Positions 1-12,727 of a stretch of 64,000 nt of DNA are shown here, in pieces. The notes beneath the pieces were generated by a model. That model was not told the DNA's origin. It was given only the letters and a program-made list of their open reading frames with translations, and ran no database searches. A program made the position numbers and the translations under genes. Source of the stretch: Stereum hirsutum FP-91666 SS1 (taxonomy: Eukaryota > Basidiomycota > Agaricomycetes > Russulales > Stereaceae); NCBI RefSeq assembly GCF_000264905.1, contig NW_006763132.1, positions 1,643,870 to 1,707,869 on the forward strand, read 5' to 3'. Position 1 is the first letter of the stretch, and each line of letters begins with the position of its first letter.

Positions 1-699
1 GCGCCAACATAAATGTCGAAGTCAGTATCGCACCATTCAGCACCGGTGAGCGGAGAAAGAGGAACAGGGGAGACAAGTGAGTTTCCATACCATTCGTGCG
101 TCCGTCAGTGTCTGTGTTTCGCTTGTGTCGTATCTCGACTATATACCATTTCGCAGTCGTACGTATGATATTCGCCGTAGCCCATTCATTGACTTTTATA
201 TAGACGCATACTCGAAATTGGAGCAATGATCAAATCGACATTCGAACCCGTCATCCAAACCTCCCTCTACCCTCGCTCACAAATCGACATCTTCGTACAC
301 ATACTCCAACAAGACGGCGGGGCCCTGCAGGCCTGTATAAACGCCACGACCCTCGCGCTTTCCAACGCAGGCGTTCCATTACTCGATTTTGTCTGCGCTG
401 TTACCGGTGGCGTTCACATCACCTCGCCACTCCTGGACCTTACGACTCTCGAGGAGAACGATGTGCCGCATGTGACGGTCGCTGTCATGCCACGGACGGG
501 GAAGGTGACGCTTGTGAGCATGGAGACTAGGTTGCATGTGGATAGATTTGAGGAGGTTTTCAGGGTGGCGTGTGAAGCTGGAAAAATATTGCATGGTGAG
601 ATGAGGAGGGTAGTAAGAGGAAGGACAACGAAGCTCGTCGATGCCATGGGGGCAACTCTCAAAACTTCCACCGTACCAGATGATGCAATGGAGGAATAA
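1..699 (+). CDS. RRP41: Exosome core subunit RRP41/SKI6, 5' end missing
   Basis: Seen: two exons, 1..76 and 204..699, joined by a GTGAGT...TATATAG intron; the first two bases belong to a codon that starts outside the window. The 189 visible codons give an RNase PH-like fold: a stretch reading VNVEVSIAPFSTGERRK, then RILEIGAMIKSTFEPVI, LYPRSQIDIFV and LQQDGG, in the order found in Rrp41. Known: Rrp41 is one of the six RNase PH-like proteins of the eukaryotic exosome ring, which guides RNA to Rrp44/Rrp6 for 3'-5' decay and processing in nucleus and cytoplasm; the ring is catalytically inactive in most eukaryotes. The gene converges on TRM8, with only 132 bp between the stop codons. Another RNase PH-like subunit (Rrp46, Mtr3) is the alternative, but the motif set fits Rrp41 best. 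Confidence 0.9.
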
Positions 700-831
700 A
701 CTGTTAGCTATCTCTTGATGAAGGACTAGGCACGCGTGGTACGCAGAATCACGCGAAAGGCATGGCGGAGTCAACTACTTAATCGCTACAATCTTCGGTC
801 GAATACATGGCGCTACACCACAGAACCCCTG

Positions 832-1945
<1,114 letters not shown>

Positions 1946-2497
1946 GATTTTAAGAGTAGAAGGACAAGAGATTCTGCTTCAACACAACGAACAACGCAGT
2001 GGGGTCTGTCTGGAGGTTCGGATGGCTGCAATTTGGAAGGTGAAGACAGTTGAATAGTGTCAGTTACGTTCAAGACAGATTCCATTTCTATCGAACAGTA
2101 TTACGGTGGTGTACTTGCCTGATCCAACACAATATGACAGCAAGCAGTGGGAGTATGAAGATATGAGCGGTTTCGCGATGAGGTGGCGCGAGCTCGGGTG
2201 GCGAAGCAGTCATATTTTGGTCCGGCCGATGCCGTGGTTCTACGAATTCAAGTGGCGACCACCACATCGTGCATCAAAGCGGCCAGAAGCTCGAAGCTGT
2301 CCAAACTTATGCTACTGTCCGTTTGAAGGACCTTGAAATATTGTGCAGAAGTTACAAAACGACCTTAAAGTATATACCAATAGTGGAACACCCCATCAAC
2401 GACTGGCGAAAAGGCCCATCCCAATAATATATCTGCATAAATACAGCTTTTCTCTCAACCCCATTAGTACTCCCAACCTCTTCCTACGATCCTACAA
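1946..2497. other. Intergenic: TRM8 upstream side and thaumatin-like 3' side
   Basis: No gene is supported here. The first ~150 bp should contain the TRM8 promoter and 5' UTR on the minus strand; the end should contain the 3' UTR of the thaumatin-like gene. Short open stretches are not conserved-looking and have no intron logic. Confidence 0.5.
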
Positions 2498-3263
2498 TCA
2501 AGGGCAGAAAGTGTGCGTGAAGGTCTGGCCCAAGGCCGAGTTGCGGTCTGCAGCGTAGTCGGTAGCGTAAGAGTACGCCTGATCGTCGGCGCAAGAGCTC
2601 GTCGTACAAGTGACGGTCTGGCCATCGGACGAGGTGAGCTTGGTGTTGATGTTGATGGAGGAGTCGACGCGGCTCAAGTCCCAGGAGGTGCGTTCGCCAC
2701 CGTAGGCAGCGCCGAAGTTGGCGTAGCCGTATTCGGAGAGGATGACGCCGGAGGTGATGCCCGCGTCAGTGCAGACCAAGCCTAGAGAGAGCGAGAGGAA
2801 TTCAATTTTGAGCACGGTGTTAGCCTAGAGTGTTAGATAGTTGACGTACCACCGTTGCAGCCACCAGTAGCACAACCAGTGCCGTCGGCGGCACAGCCGG
2901 TACGACCCCACGCACGGATGCCCTACAAGCGTTGTTGATTGAGTATGAGAGGTCGATACCAACCCAGGGTAGGTAAACACTTACGAGCTCAGTGTCGCCA
3001 ATGGTGTAACTGACAGAGCCACCAGCAGCGAGGGAAGTACCGTATGCAACGGAAGTGTCCGGTGCGCCGTTGGGGGCTTTGCCGACGGCGGGCCATACAG
3101 CTGAGCGTGGACGAGATCGTCAGCATGATTCGCAAGATATTCGGGGAACGACGAAGGAAGGTAACTCACTGTAGCCGCAGTTGTTCTGGAAATGGATGAC
3201 GAAGGCGTTGGCGGTAGACGCAGCAGCGATGAGGACAGCGAGAGTAGCAGCGATGGACTTCAT
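2498..3263 (-). CDS. Small thaumatin-like secreted protein
   Basis: Seen: four exons, 3263..3170, 3100..2985, 2922..2850 and 2781..2498, giving 188 aa. Residues 1-19 form a clear secretion signal (MKSIAATLAVLIAASTANA) with an ANA cleavage site, followed by FVIHFQNNCGYTVWPAVG, the usual start of the thaumatin fold. The family signature follows as WGRTGC, then a Cys-Ala-Thr-Gly-Gly-Cys stretch and NGGLVC, and the C-terminus (CTTSSCADDQAYSYATDY...FCP) resembles the small fungal glycopeptide group of this family. Known: thaumatin-like proteins are secreted, disulfide-rich and may bind or cut beta-1,3-glucans; small ones often lack the acidic cleft. Enzyme activity is not predicted here. At about 190 aa it belongs to the small class. 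A TATA box lies about 100 bp upstream of the start codon. Confidence 0.82.
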
Positions 3264-3361
3264 GATGACGATGAGAGATGGATGGGTGAAAAGTAAGTGT
3301 GGTGGTGTAGGAATATCAGCCGATGACGGTTGTTGAGGATACGAGGGTAATACTCCCTCCC

Positions 3362-3368
3362 CTTTATA
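3362..3368 (-). promoter_or_regulatory. TATA box of thaumatin-like gene
   Basis: The minus strand reads TATAAAG about 100 bp upstream of the ATG at 3263, a typical position for a strongly regulated secreted-protein gene. Inference from position and sequence only. Confidence 0.5.
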
Positions 3369-4983
3369 CTGGTGGTATGGCTGTGCGTCTACTGAATATG
3401 ATGGACATTAGTGCAGCAAGCACATGGGGAGTCCAAACGCATCTGAGACGTATACATCGACGTGACGTATCGACATGCGGGGCATTCTACTCAGTAAATA
3501 CCGAGTCGCATGGCCGGAGGGTAGTGCACAAAAGCGGAGAAGCAAAATTCGTAGGCAAAGTCTCAATCGGGGACCCAGCTCCGTGAAGTGAGCGACTCGA
3601 TCTTTGTGCCCAGCGCATCCATTCGTGCACCGACTGACTGGCAGTGTACTGACCACAGAAGCGATCCTTATTCTCAATGATGAATGGGGGTTATTCGTAT
3701 AAGACACATGCAACGATATTTGGAGAAAGATGGTGGTGACCCAGCGCGCAGTAGCACGAGGACTTGTCAATGACCTGGCAAACATTGATTCTTTAGCGGC
3801 ACCGTCTAGTTCTTCGAGTTGATCGGCGCTAATTAAGCAATTTCCATGGCTCCTGAAGGTAGTCAAAGATGCGCAATAGACCAGAGAGAAACTGCCAGCA
3901 AAAATCGGGGCTACGTAGACTGTATTGATGCGGTCGAGACGCATCAGATATTTAGCACCATGATCATCATCGTTCGATACAAGCGACTCACCTTTCGGTT
4001 TTGCCGCGCTTGATCCTGAGCAGACCGTATGATGCTGAGGTGGGAGACAATGTAGATTTGATGGACGAAACGGCGCGCCAGTGCGCCATACGCTAAGAGT
4101 GTTTACCCATGTGGAGATTTGATCTGAGGGATTGAGCGCTGAGCAGGTGTAAATGTTCGATATAAGTATTCCTGTTTCTGTATACTACAAAGTGGACTAT
4201 GATCAAGATGTGTCCTGCGTCAATATGTGCTCTGGACAGGAGAGGGCTTTGAGGAATGACTCGGTAAGTTATGCGTACGTCAAGCAAGTTGAACCAGAGC
4301 AAACAGCCCCAAACAACGCCACACCGGGGACACGATGTATCGAAGCCGCGAGACGGTACTTCCTATGACCTTAAAAAAAAGAGACGGTACCTCCATCAAG
4401 TCCAGTAGACGCTCCCAATAATGGCCGCCACCCAACTGGGCTAGAGCGCTTTTCGCTCAACTTCATTCACACTCCGTTTCAAGGGGAGAATGGATTGACG
4501 AGTGTGGCCCATCAAGCGCCGTCCGCGGCGTGAGTCGTTGGAGGGCCGTCGCTTTTGGCCATCCGGTCAACGTTGTGAGAGTAACGCTCCGGCACTCTGA
4601 GTCAAAAATATAGGCCTTAGGTGAAGGTTCGCCGACAAGATGATGTGGCTGAACTGCTCGAGACGCGCTGGCCGCCGGCGTATTAGTGGGCAGTGTCGAA
4701 ACCGGTGGACATGATCCTTTTAGTAGTATTAAGAGGGGGAAAAAGAAAGGTGAGTAATGACTAAAGAGGGGCTAAAGTTTTAGCACTATGTTTGATAGTA
4801 GAGGATGACTGGTAGATACAAAGGTGTTGAAGGAGAGGTCCCGAAGAGGAGCGATTGCTTTCAAGTGGCGTTCACAAATAGCACCAAATAAGCCGTGCGC
4901 ATTGCCGAGTGGCATGGCAGTGCGACCTCACTGGTGTCTTTCTACGCCAACTTCCACATTCACCGTACCGGCCGACATCTACC
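3369..4983. other. Long intergenic stretch with no recognised gene
   Basis: I find no protein with a recognisable family and no splice-joined reading frame in this 1.6 kb. Scattered ORFs of 60-178 codons have no signal peptide or domain. No tRNA T-loop/anticodon arrangement was seen. The right end should hold the promoter of the DNAJC8-like gene. Confidence 0.45.
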
Positions 4984-6098
4984 ATGTCAACAGAAGCATC
5001 TTCATCCTCAAGTACACCGAAACCAGAGGTCTCCATCTCTGACGCAGAGCTCGAGAAACTGCTCAACCGGGAAGCCTCCGCCTTCCAGCGAGAACTAGAA
5101 GTTGAGCGTATATTGGTAGCGTTCAAGCTGAAGTACGTCTCCTATCTCTCTCTGCCGGCACAATTCCTCTTCTACGTATGCAGATAGCAGAGGGTGTAAA
5201 CTGATAAACTGACGGTATTCGCAGTCCGTATGATATCTTAGATTTGACCGAGACCGCCAGACCGGAGGACGTGAAGAGGAAATACCGACAGCTCTCCCTC
5301 TGTGAGCCTCCATGACCATACACCACCTGGTCCTTTCGCCTCAACGGTGCTTCAGAGCACAAGTGAACGAGCGTATGAGCTGATCGAATACTTTCATTGG
5401 GTACGTTGTTCCGTATACAGTCATCCATCCTGACAAGACCCCCCACGCTCGTGCACCAGAAGCTTTTGACATCCTCAAGAAGGTCAGTCCTGTATCCTTG
5501 TGTCTATACATCTCCGCGGCACCTTATTTTTTTAATGTGCTGTGTTGCCCTTAGGCGGAATCAGAACTGAGTGATCCGGCGAAACGAGAAGAGCTCGACG
5601 CCACAATCAGCCAAGCCCGTATTCAACTCCTGAAGTCCCTCTCACTTCCTCCCAGCACCACCGACGATGATCCCAAACTCAAAGATCTCAAGCCCCCATA
5701 TAAGGCCCAACTTAGGGCGAAGTCCAAGGACATGTTGATTGAGGAGGAACTCAGACGGAGAAAGTACGCATCATCTCACGCTGTCGTGTTCTCGACTGTG
5801 TGGCGTCGATACTGACGACTTGGTCGGTGTTCTACAGGGCGATCAAGATGAACCTTGCCAACGAAGGGTTGGAAGCTAGAAAGAAGGAAGAAGAAGTTGC
5901 GACAAGGAAGCGCAAGGCCGAGGACGATAAGAAATGGGAAGGTGAGCACCGTGATACGCAATACTCGACTCCTCATGGACACTCACCTCCATCCTTTCAC
6001 GTCCGCTAGAAAACCGAGAACAGCGCGTCGACAGTTGGAGAACGTTCACCAAAGATTCCAAGAAGAAGAAGAAACAGAAGGTCACCGTACTGGGCTAA
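4984..6098 (+). CDS. DNAJC8-type J-domain protein
   Basis: Seen: six exons, 4984..5132, 5225..5301, 5421..5482, 5555..5763, 5838..5941 and 6010..6098 (229 aa). The N-terminal 25 residues are Ser/Thr/Pro-rich. The J domain follows from about residue 50 (NPYDILDL, VKRKYRQLSL, then the HPD triad at about 78-80). The rest is a charged helical region (EEELRRRKAIKMNLANEG) ending in a Lys-rich tail (KKKKKQKVTVLG). Known: DNAJC8 is a J protein linked to spliceosomes; the HPD triad stimulates Hsp70 ATPase. Length and layout match DNAJC8 orthologues (about 250 aa). The basic tail suggests nuclear location (inference). The ATG chosen is the first in frame with the J domain. Confidence 0.88.
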
Positions 6099-6640
6099 GC
6101 CAAATCTTGTGATACTCTCTCTTTTCAGCTTCTCCATTCCGTTGTCGTTCACCTGCTTCCTTGTCCTTCCTCCGATCTGGTATATCAAGCTAGATAAGCT
6201 GAGCATTCTCAGTGTCAGCGTACGTAGGGTATATGTCTGGGTACCTGGACCGCGCGCTGAAGTTACCATCGGAACCAGTATGTTATTCTGTGTACAGGTA
6301 TTGTCAGGCGTCGTATAAATCTTCATATTACTGCTATATTACAGTTAAGGTCCCCTAGCATCTTGAACATTTTCACTTGTCTCACTGTCCACGAGCTCGC
6401 CCGTCTTGCGATAGTGCCATCATCTTGAGAGTCTATAGGCGGAAGTTTGCTGCCATATCTCCACGTCCCTCTCAAATATCTTGGCCGGCTACTGTCAGTG
6501 GCCTCGAATTCGAGATTGAAGCCTCAAGAGCGACCTAGAGTATCAGACTGCGAGTCTCTTTGACATCCTGCAACTCGCATGTTCTCAAGAATGATATGTA
6601 ATAGCAAGAAAGCGCACTGGAGTCCGCGTAAAGTACAAAC
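6099..6640. other. Intergenic between convergent DNAJC8-like gene and RMI1
   Basis: 542 bp that should hold both 3' UTRs. No further gene or strong repeat is visible. Confidence 0.5.
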
Positions 6641-9310
6641 TTAGTCCGACAACTCGATGACCTCCGTATCATCCGGCGGCGGCTGCCCCTTCCCCCTCTT
6701 GCTCGGACTCATGCTCATGCTATGAGCCCGACTGTGACCACGGCTATCGCTCGGCGTATCCATCCTCGTCCTCACGTTCCTCGTCGCTGTCACCTTCTCC
6801 TTCTTCACCGGCCCCACAACTTCTTCCTCGTCGCTATCCTCAATCACGATGACCGACAGGTCTTGAGAAATAGGCCGACTCTTCGGCTGCGATGTCCCAG
6901 CGGTCCTGCTAGTGCCCCGGGTTTGAGACGGAGTAGTTCTAGATGTCGAAGCACCGGACGAAGATGCTATCGGAGTAGGTCGCGGTCGCGGCCGTGCTTG
7001 AGTTTGTGATGGAAGCCCCCCGCCGGCCGTCGACCTGGAGGACGAAGCTACCTGAGCGGGTGGTGGTGGTTGTCGAGCGTCGACGGCCTTATACGGCGGC
7101 TCCGGTTTCACTGTCCCCACAGTCTGATTCTGATTCTGATTCCGATCCTGAGATTGTTGCGACCGGTTCACGACCTGGTCCAATTCATCTAATACATCCA
7201 TCGGGATATCTTCGTCGCCGTAATCTGAACTCCCCGCATCCTCCCGCGTTGACTCGTTGACGATGGTCGTATCAGCAGGTTCATCAGGAGCAGGACGAGC
7301 AGGACTGGTGGATACGAGATTGCGCGCACGAAGGAGAGGCGCTCGAGACCGTTCGGGCGATGGAAGGGGCCGTGGTGGAGCGGGTGGCGATGGCGATAAT
7401 TGTATCTTCCGAGCTCGAGTGGGAGACCACTGTGGGTTTATCTGAGCTAGTGGTTTCGGTGCTGGTACCGGTGCCAGTAATGGGGGTTGAGCCCTCTGCG
7501 GTTGTGGTGGTGGGGGTGCCTTCCGCGGAGGTGGCGCACGAGGTCTGACTTCCCAATCATGCTGTACATTCTCGTCCCCCTCCTCCTCCACCCCTTCCAT
7601 CTCCGCCTCCGCAACCATCGCATCGAAATCGTCGTCGCCCTCCCAATAACTGGGATTCCGAAACTGGTCGTACTTTCCGACGTTGCCACCGACCATTGCA
7701 GTCGCCACACCCGTCCTGGGAGGCGTCATCGGGATAACGAGTGTCGGCGCAGCGGCGAGCGCGTTCGACCCGGTGCTAGCGTTGCTGCTACTCGGAGCTG
7801 CATCGTCTCCGTTACCACTAGGCCCCGCGGTGGCGTTATTACCTGCGAAGTAACGTGATTGCTGGGCTTGAGATTGTGGTTGTGGTTGAGATTGTTTGGA
7901 GGCCTGAGAGTTGGATTGCGATTTGGCTTCTTCGATGATGGACGAGACGGAGGGGAATGTGCCGGTCGAGGTGACCATGGTGCCGAAGCGACGGAGTGGC
8001 GCTGGGTTGGGGGCGGAATTCGAGGGAGTCGGGTATGGATCTTTTTTGGGTTCGGGTTTGGGCACTCGGTCGGGGTTTGGACGAGGGGGATTGGGATGGG
8101 AAGTGGTACCATTTGTACGAGGTTGGGCGGGAGTGGGATTGGCCGGACGGGGTGGTGGTCGTGTTGGTTGAAGAGGTTGGGGCGGGAGTGCTTCTTGTTT
8201 CGGAGGTGCTTGAGCGGGAGGCGGAGGCCGGGCGGGAGCAGGTGCAGGAGCTGCCACTGGAGGAGGGAGTGCGGGTGCAGGTGCGGGTCTTGGAGGGTCT
8301 CCGCCATCAGCTCTGTCTGGTACGTCCTCGTCTGGGAGGTCGGTGAGTCTATTTGGAGCATGATGAATCAGAATGCGTATACGCTCCGATTTGACGCGAA
8401 GAGTCAGGCCAAAGAGACGACAACATTGCAGCTGACATACCCCATGCGGACCCGCAGACTTCGGACAAAATCACGTTCTTGGGTGGCGACACGGTCTTCA
8501 GTGCTGTAGCCCTTATGGATGATGTTTCTGGGTTCGAGAAATGCTATGCCTTTACGGACGACGACATCTTTGAGTTGCATCTGATTTGTGTGAACGTGTT
8601 GAGTACAAATCGTCTCCGTAAGAAATCAAAAGAACTAGCGTGTCAGACAATGAGACGTACCTTGTAGCCCAATTCCAGTTCACCCAGCATAAGTTCAGGT
8701 ATCTTGCGAAACTCGATAGCTTTGATGATCGTATGTCCGTCGCTCAACTCAAACCTCAGCATCCCTCGCGGATACTTGGGAATCGGACCTTCATCCTCCT
8801 CATCTCCCTGTGGTTCACCCTCCCCAACACCCCGTTCTCCGTCCCTCTCCCGTCTCTGCGCCGCCAGCCCAGCTAGGTCAGCTTTGTCCAGTCTCGCCTG
8901 TCTCGTATTCTGTAAGCTGAACGCGCTGTGGCCTATATCCGTCACAGCGATGATCTCGACAAGAACAGGTAGACCCATGACGCGTTTATAGTCCAGAGTG
9001 GGAAGATCGGGTGGGAAACCGGTGTTAGGGAGGGTGGAGGCAGAGAGATCGGACTGGAGGAGCTGGAGTTCGATTTGGGTGAGGAGTTCTGGGAGTGTAT
9101 TTGGTCCGAGGGGCAAGAGATTCGGATTGAACTCGGTGGTGAGCCAATTGTAGCACGCATCCAGCCATTCCTACAAGGTATCGCGGTGAATTTGTTAGCA
9201 ACTTCTTGTGGCCGGGGGTGAGGGAATGGGAATGACAGTACTGGGTCGACTTGTGGCCTTGGGTATTTTTTGTTCAGCCAGTCAACGACCTCTCGAGGTG
9301 CGTGAGCCAT
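6641..9310 (-). CDS. RMI1: RecQ-mediated genome instability protein 1 (RMI1), long form
   Basis: Seen: exons 9310..9242, 9170..8661, 8580..8441 and 8348..6641 (808 aa). The N-terminus has the RMI1 helix VVDWLNKKY and PEWLDACYNWL, followed by the OB fold with RGMLRFELSDGHTIIKAIE, IPELMLGELELGYK and MQLKDVVVRKGIAFLEP (residues about 150-215). After residue 235 the protein is a disordered Pro/Ser/Gln/Arg-rich tail of about 570 residues. Near residue 740 the tail carries VIVIEDSDEEE, and it ends in VIELSD, both good SUMO-interaction motifs. Known: RMI1 joins RecQ helicase (Sgs1/BLM) and Top3 to dissolve double Holliday junctions; the OB fold binds Top3. Yeast Rmi1 is 241 aa and human RMI1 625 aa, so this copy is unusually long. 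It is divergent from the carnitine acetyltransferase gene. Confidence 0.87.
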
Positions 9311-9646
9311 ATCCTGAATGTGTATCTATCAGAAGCCTATTATGGGATTTCAAGGAATTCGTGTGCTCAGATGCGCCTACCTTTGGACGACGCGTATGGA
9401 CCTGTATGGACGCGTTCAAGTTTGACGCGACGCGACGCGGTGATCAACGGTCAAAGTTCGCACGGCCACGGGAGATCGGAGGAGCCGCACGTGGCGCGCA
9501 GGACGTTCCTCTTCCGCTGCTCGACCGCGTCCGCCACAGGGAATATCGTTATGCCTCCTGCAAATCTATAAAATGCTTTAAAAATGCTGCTCTCTTTCCG
9601 TATCCATCACCATCTCATACAACCTAGAGCGTTGTCTATCGCATCC
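9311..9646. promoter_or_regulatory. Shared divergent promoter, RMI1 / carnitine acetyltransferase
   Basis: 336 bp separate the two start codons. A TATAAAA box at 9567..9573 lies about 75 bp upstream of the carnitine acetyltransferase ATG. No comparable box is visible on the RMI1 side. Regulation itself is inference. Confidence 0.45.
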
Positions 9647-12372
9647 ATGTCGACCAGGGCGAGAGCAAGGCCAAAAGCGCTGCGGTTGCCAGTTCCAGAC
9701 TTGCACAAGACGCTGCAGAAGTATCTTCGTTCTGTAGTGCCACTCTTGCAAGACCAGGAGGCGCGCGGTGGGCCTGCTTTCGATGTAGCCTACAATGAGC
9801 GTGTACGGTGGGCGGACGAATTCGAACATGGTCTAGGAGCTGTCTGTCAGCAACGTCTACACGGTGCGCCTTATTCTACGCGCATACATCGGCCTTTCAC
9901 TAACACCTCGTTCTCAAGAACTCGACAGAGCGTCACCTCATAATTGGCTGGATGACAACATCTGGCTCAAGAAAGCCTACCACGAATGGCGCGCACCACT
10001 TCTCGTGAACTCAAACTGGTGGCTCGCTTTTTACAACGATATTTCAGTCCCATCCCATGCTCTCACTTCACCGAAACCAGTGGGAGCAGCGGGCATCACG
10101 TCTTGGCAGGTCAGAAGGGCTTCTTGGTTGGTCTATCGCACTCTAGAGTTCAAGGACAAGTTAGAGCAGTATGTATGTTCTCGTCGTTCTCTTTCCAGTT
10201 CACAAGTGCTATGTCGATGAACTGACCATTCATTCACCATGGTAGACAAGAGCTGTACCCTGAAACGACAAGGACGGGTACGTGTCTCATAACTCACAAT
10301 CATCTCATTATAAATGACTGATTTAATACTATATGCAGGTACATGGTTCAGAGAAAACGCCCTCCGCACATTCAACACCTGTCGCGTCCCCCAAGTCGAC
10401 TGCGATTTCCTCAGCTCCCACCCTCCACCCTCTTCCCCCGATGCCCGTAAAATCGTTGTCATGATCAGAGACTGGTTTTATACCATCGACGCTTACCATC
10501 CAGACGGCAAACTCGTCTCGTCGAATGAAATGGAAAAGCGAATACGACACGTCGTGCGAGATGTCGAGACACGTATGCGTGCCGGTGACGCTGCGGTTCC
10601 TGTTGGAATACTGAGCTCGGATGAGAGAGATCACTGGGCAAAGGTACGCTCATGCTCAAGAATAGCGCATACATGCGCTAAACTCTCCGCGCATTTATTT
10701 GCAGAACCTCGAACACCTACTATCACTGTCTCCGTCCAATCACAAGACCTACACGACCATCCAACAATCTCTATTCGCCCTGTCCCTCGATCACTACACC
10801 CTCAACCCCTCTCTATCCCCCCCACCACCATCCACACCTACCTTCTCATCTTCAAACTCGTCATACCTGTCCCCACAGCCATCACCACACACACCGCTCC
10901 CCATCGACTCCGCCTCCGAGATCGACTCCCACTTGCACAACATCCGCTCCTCACTCAACGCCCACAACCGTTTCTTCGACAAAGCCTACACTCTCATCGT
11001 CGAGTCTAACTCTCGAGCCGGAGCCATGGGCGAACATTCACCTTGTGATGCTTTAGTGCCTAGTGTCGTGGCAGAGTACGCGATCGTACAGGGGATCGAG
11101 AGCGAGGCGTTTGATTCGCCTGACCCTGAGGTTGATTTTGCTGATGAGGCTAATGGGAAAGGGGAAGGTTGGGAGAGATTGGAGTGGGTTACGGATGAAT
11201 ATATCGCGAGGGAGTGCGTCGAGGCGGAGAAGAGAGCGAAGGAAATTATCGCGGATTCTGACGATAGTATGCTGTGGTTCGCGGAGTACGGTGCTGACTG
11301 GATGAAGTCTATCGGTATGTAACTGTCAACTTTATCCTCCTCTTGCAAACAGGCACTAACTAGCATTCTACGACACGACTATCTTTGCTGGTGCCACATC
11401 ATTTCACGGTGTGGCGTAATTATAGCCCGACTCTCCCCGGACGCATACATCCAAATGGCACTCCAGCTCGCATGGTACAGATCTAGAGGGACGTTCACCG
11501 CGACGTATGAGACCGTGCTCACGAGACTCTTTGACCGTGGCCGGACGGAAACGATCAGGACGCTCACGGCGGATAGTAGAGCATGGGTCCTGGCTATGAA
11601 CAATGAGTCGTCTTCCGTACGTCCTTTTCGATCTATTGTGTTAGTGAAAAGCCTGTTAACGTTCTGAGTTCTGTGCTGCTTACAGCTCCGCGAACGCTTC
11701 GCCCTCCTCCGCCGTGCCATTCAAACCCACACCTCACTCACCCGCGAAGGCGCCACCGGAAAAGGCATAGACCGTCACCTTCTCGGTCTACGACTCATGA
11801 TGCGTCCCGACGAGGGAGAAAAGTCGGATTTGTTTGAGGACGAGGTGTTTGGGGAGAGCCAGACTTGGAAGTTGAGCACTAGTGGGTTGAGTGCGGGACA
11901 TTTGTTTAGGGGAACTGGGTGCGTTTTGCCTTCTGAGTTCTGCGATTAGGGTAGGCTACGACTGATGGCGATGCATGTGGCGTGTGGCGATGTGCTTCTA
12001 GGTTCGGAGCGGCATACAACGACGGCTACGGGATCAACTGTACGTCCACTTTCTCCTCCATCTACCCTCCTTCGCTCTCCTTCCCTGTTGCCTGTCGTCC
12101 GCCCGGCCTAACACTCACCAGACATCCTCTCCTCTGCATTTCCGCCCCGTCCCTTCTGTCCAGACCTCTCCGGCCCCGATATGATCAAATTCGGAATCGA
12201 GTCAAAGTACTCATGTCCGCTCACTTCGACCGCGGCGTTCCAGGAGACTATCGTCGCTGCGATGCGGGATATGAAGCTTGTGTGCACGGAGGGTTTGACA
12301 CTCGCGGATGCGTCTCTTGGGCCTGTGAGTGGTGCTTCTGTGTCGGGGCAGGGACCGATGGCGAGGCTGTAG
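9647..12372 (+). CDS. Carnitine O-acetyltransferase
   Basis: Seen: nine exons, 9647..9863, 9919..10168, 10246..10277, 10339..10643, 10705..11314, 11426..11616, 11686..11918, 12002..12039 and 12122..12372 (708 aa). Family marks: LRLPVPDLHKTLQKYL near the start, NWWLAF, the catalytic His in GEHSPCDALVPSVV (His about 379), SPDAYIQMALQLAWYR, RGRTETIRTLT, and FGAAYNDGYGINY near the end. Known: the enzyme moves acetyl groups between CoA and carnitine, exporting acetyl units from peroxisomes and mitochondria. The last three residues are ARL, which fits the peroxisomal PTS1 pattern; the Arg-rich start (STRARARPKAL) could be a mitochondrial presequence. Exons 3 (32 nt) and 8 (38 nt) are very small. 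From exon 5 on it has a dead duplicate at 20.34-21.93 kb. Confidence 0.9.
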
Positions 12373-12727
12373 ACTGCTATAGATCAGCACAAGCGTGTAG
12401 AGGCCACGAAGAACGATATTGTGTGTTGGTGGTGGCGACGGGGTATACGTGCAAGGCGAATGGTGTCGGGACCTTGCAGTCGGCTCACTGGCGCGGTGTC
12501 GATTGCCACTCCTTGATCCTGCACGGTGCACAATGTGCGATTGCGAGTATCTTCGCAATATGTACGCTCTAGACGAGTTACGAAAACATGGATTCAGATT
12601 CAAGACTCGGAGTCAAGTTGTTCACAAAGTAGTTGTTAGTACATCCTTCCGGTTTCGGAACCGAAGCATTGGACTTCTCTCGTCTCTGATCTATCCCGTC
12701 CCGGTTGCCTTCTCATCCCAAGTCCCT
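12373..12727. other. Intergenic between convergent carnitine acetyltransferase and helicase A
   Basis: Both 3' UTRs should lie here. The stretch is part of the segmental duplication: a similar sequence, including the block around ACATCCTTCCG, recurs at about 21.93-22.27 kb. No gene seen. Confidence 0.5.

Noticed and set aside
3408..3944. 178-codon open frame on the minus strand
   Set aside because: No family, no signal peptide, no exon partners; looks like chance.
7859..8509. Open frame of 216 codons on the + strand
   Set aside because: Antisense shadow of the Pro/Gln-rich RMI1 tail; composition follows the RMI1 codons.
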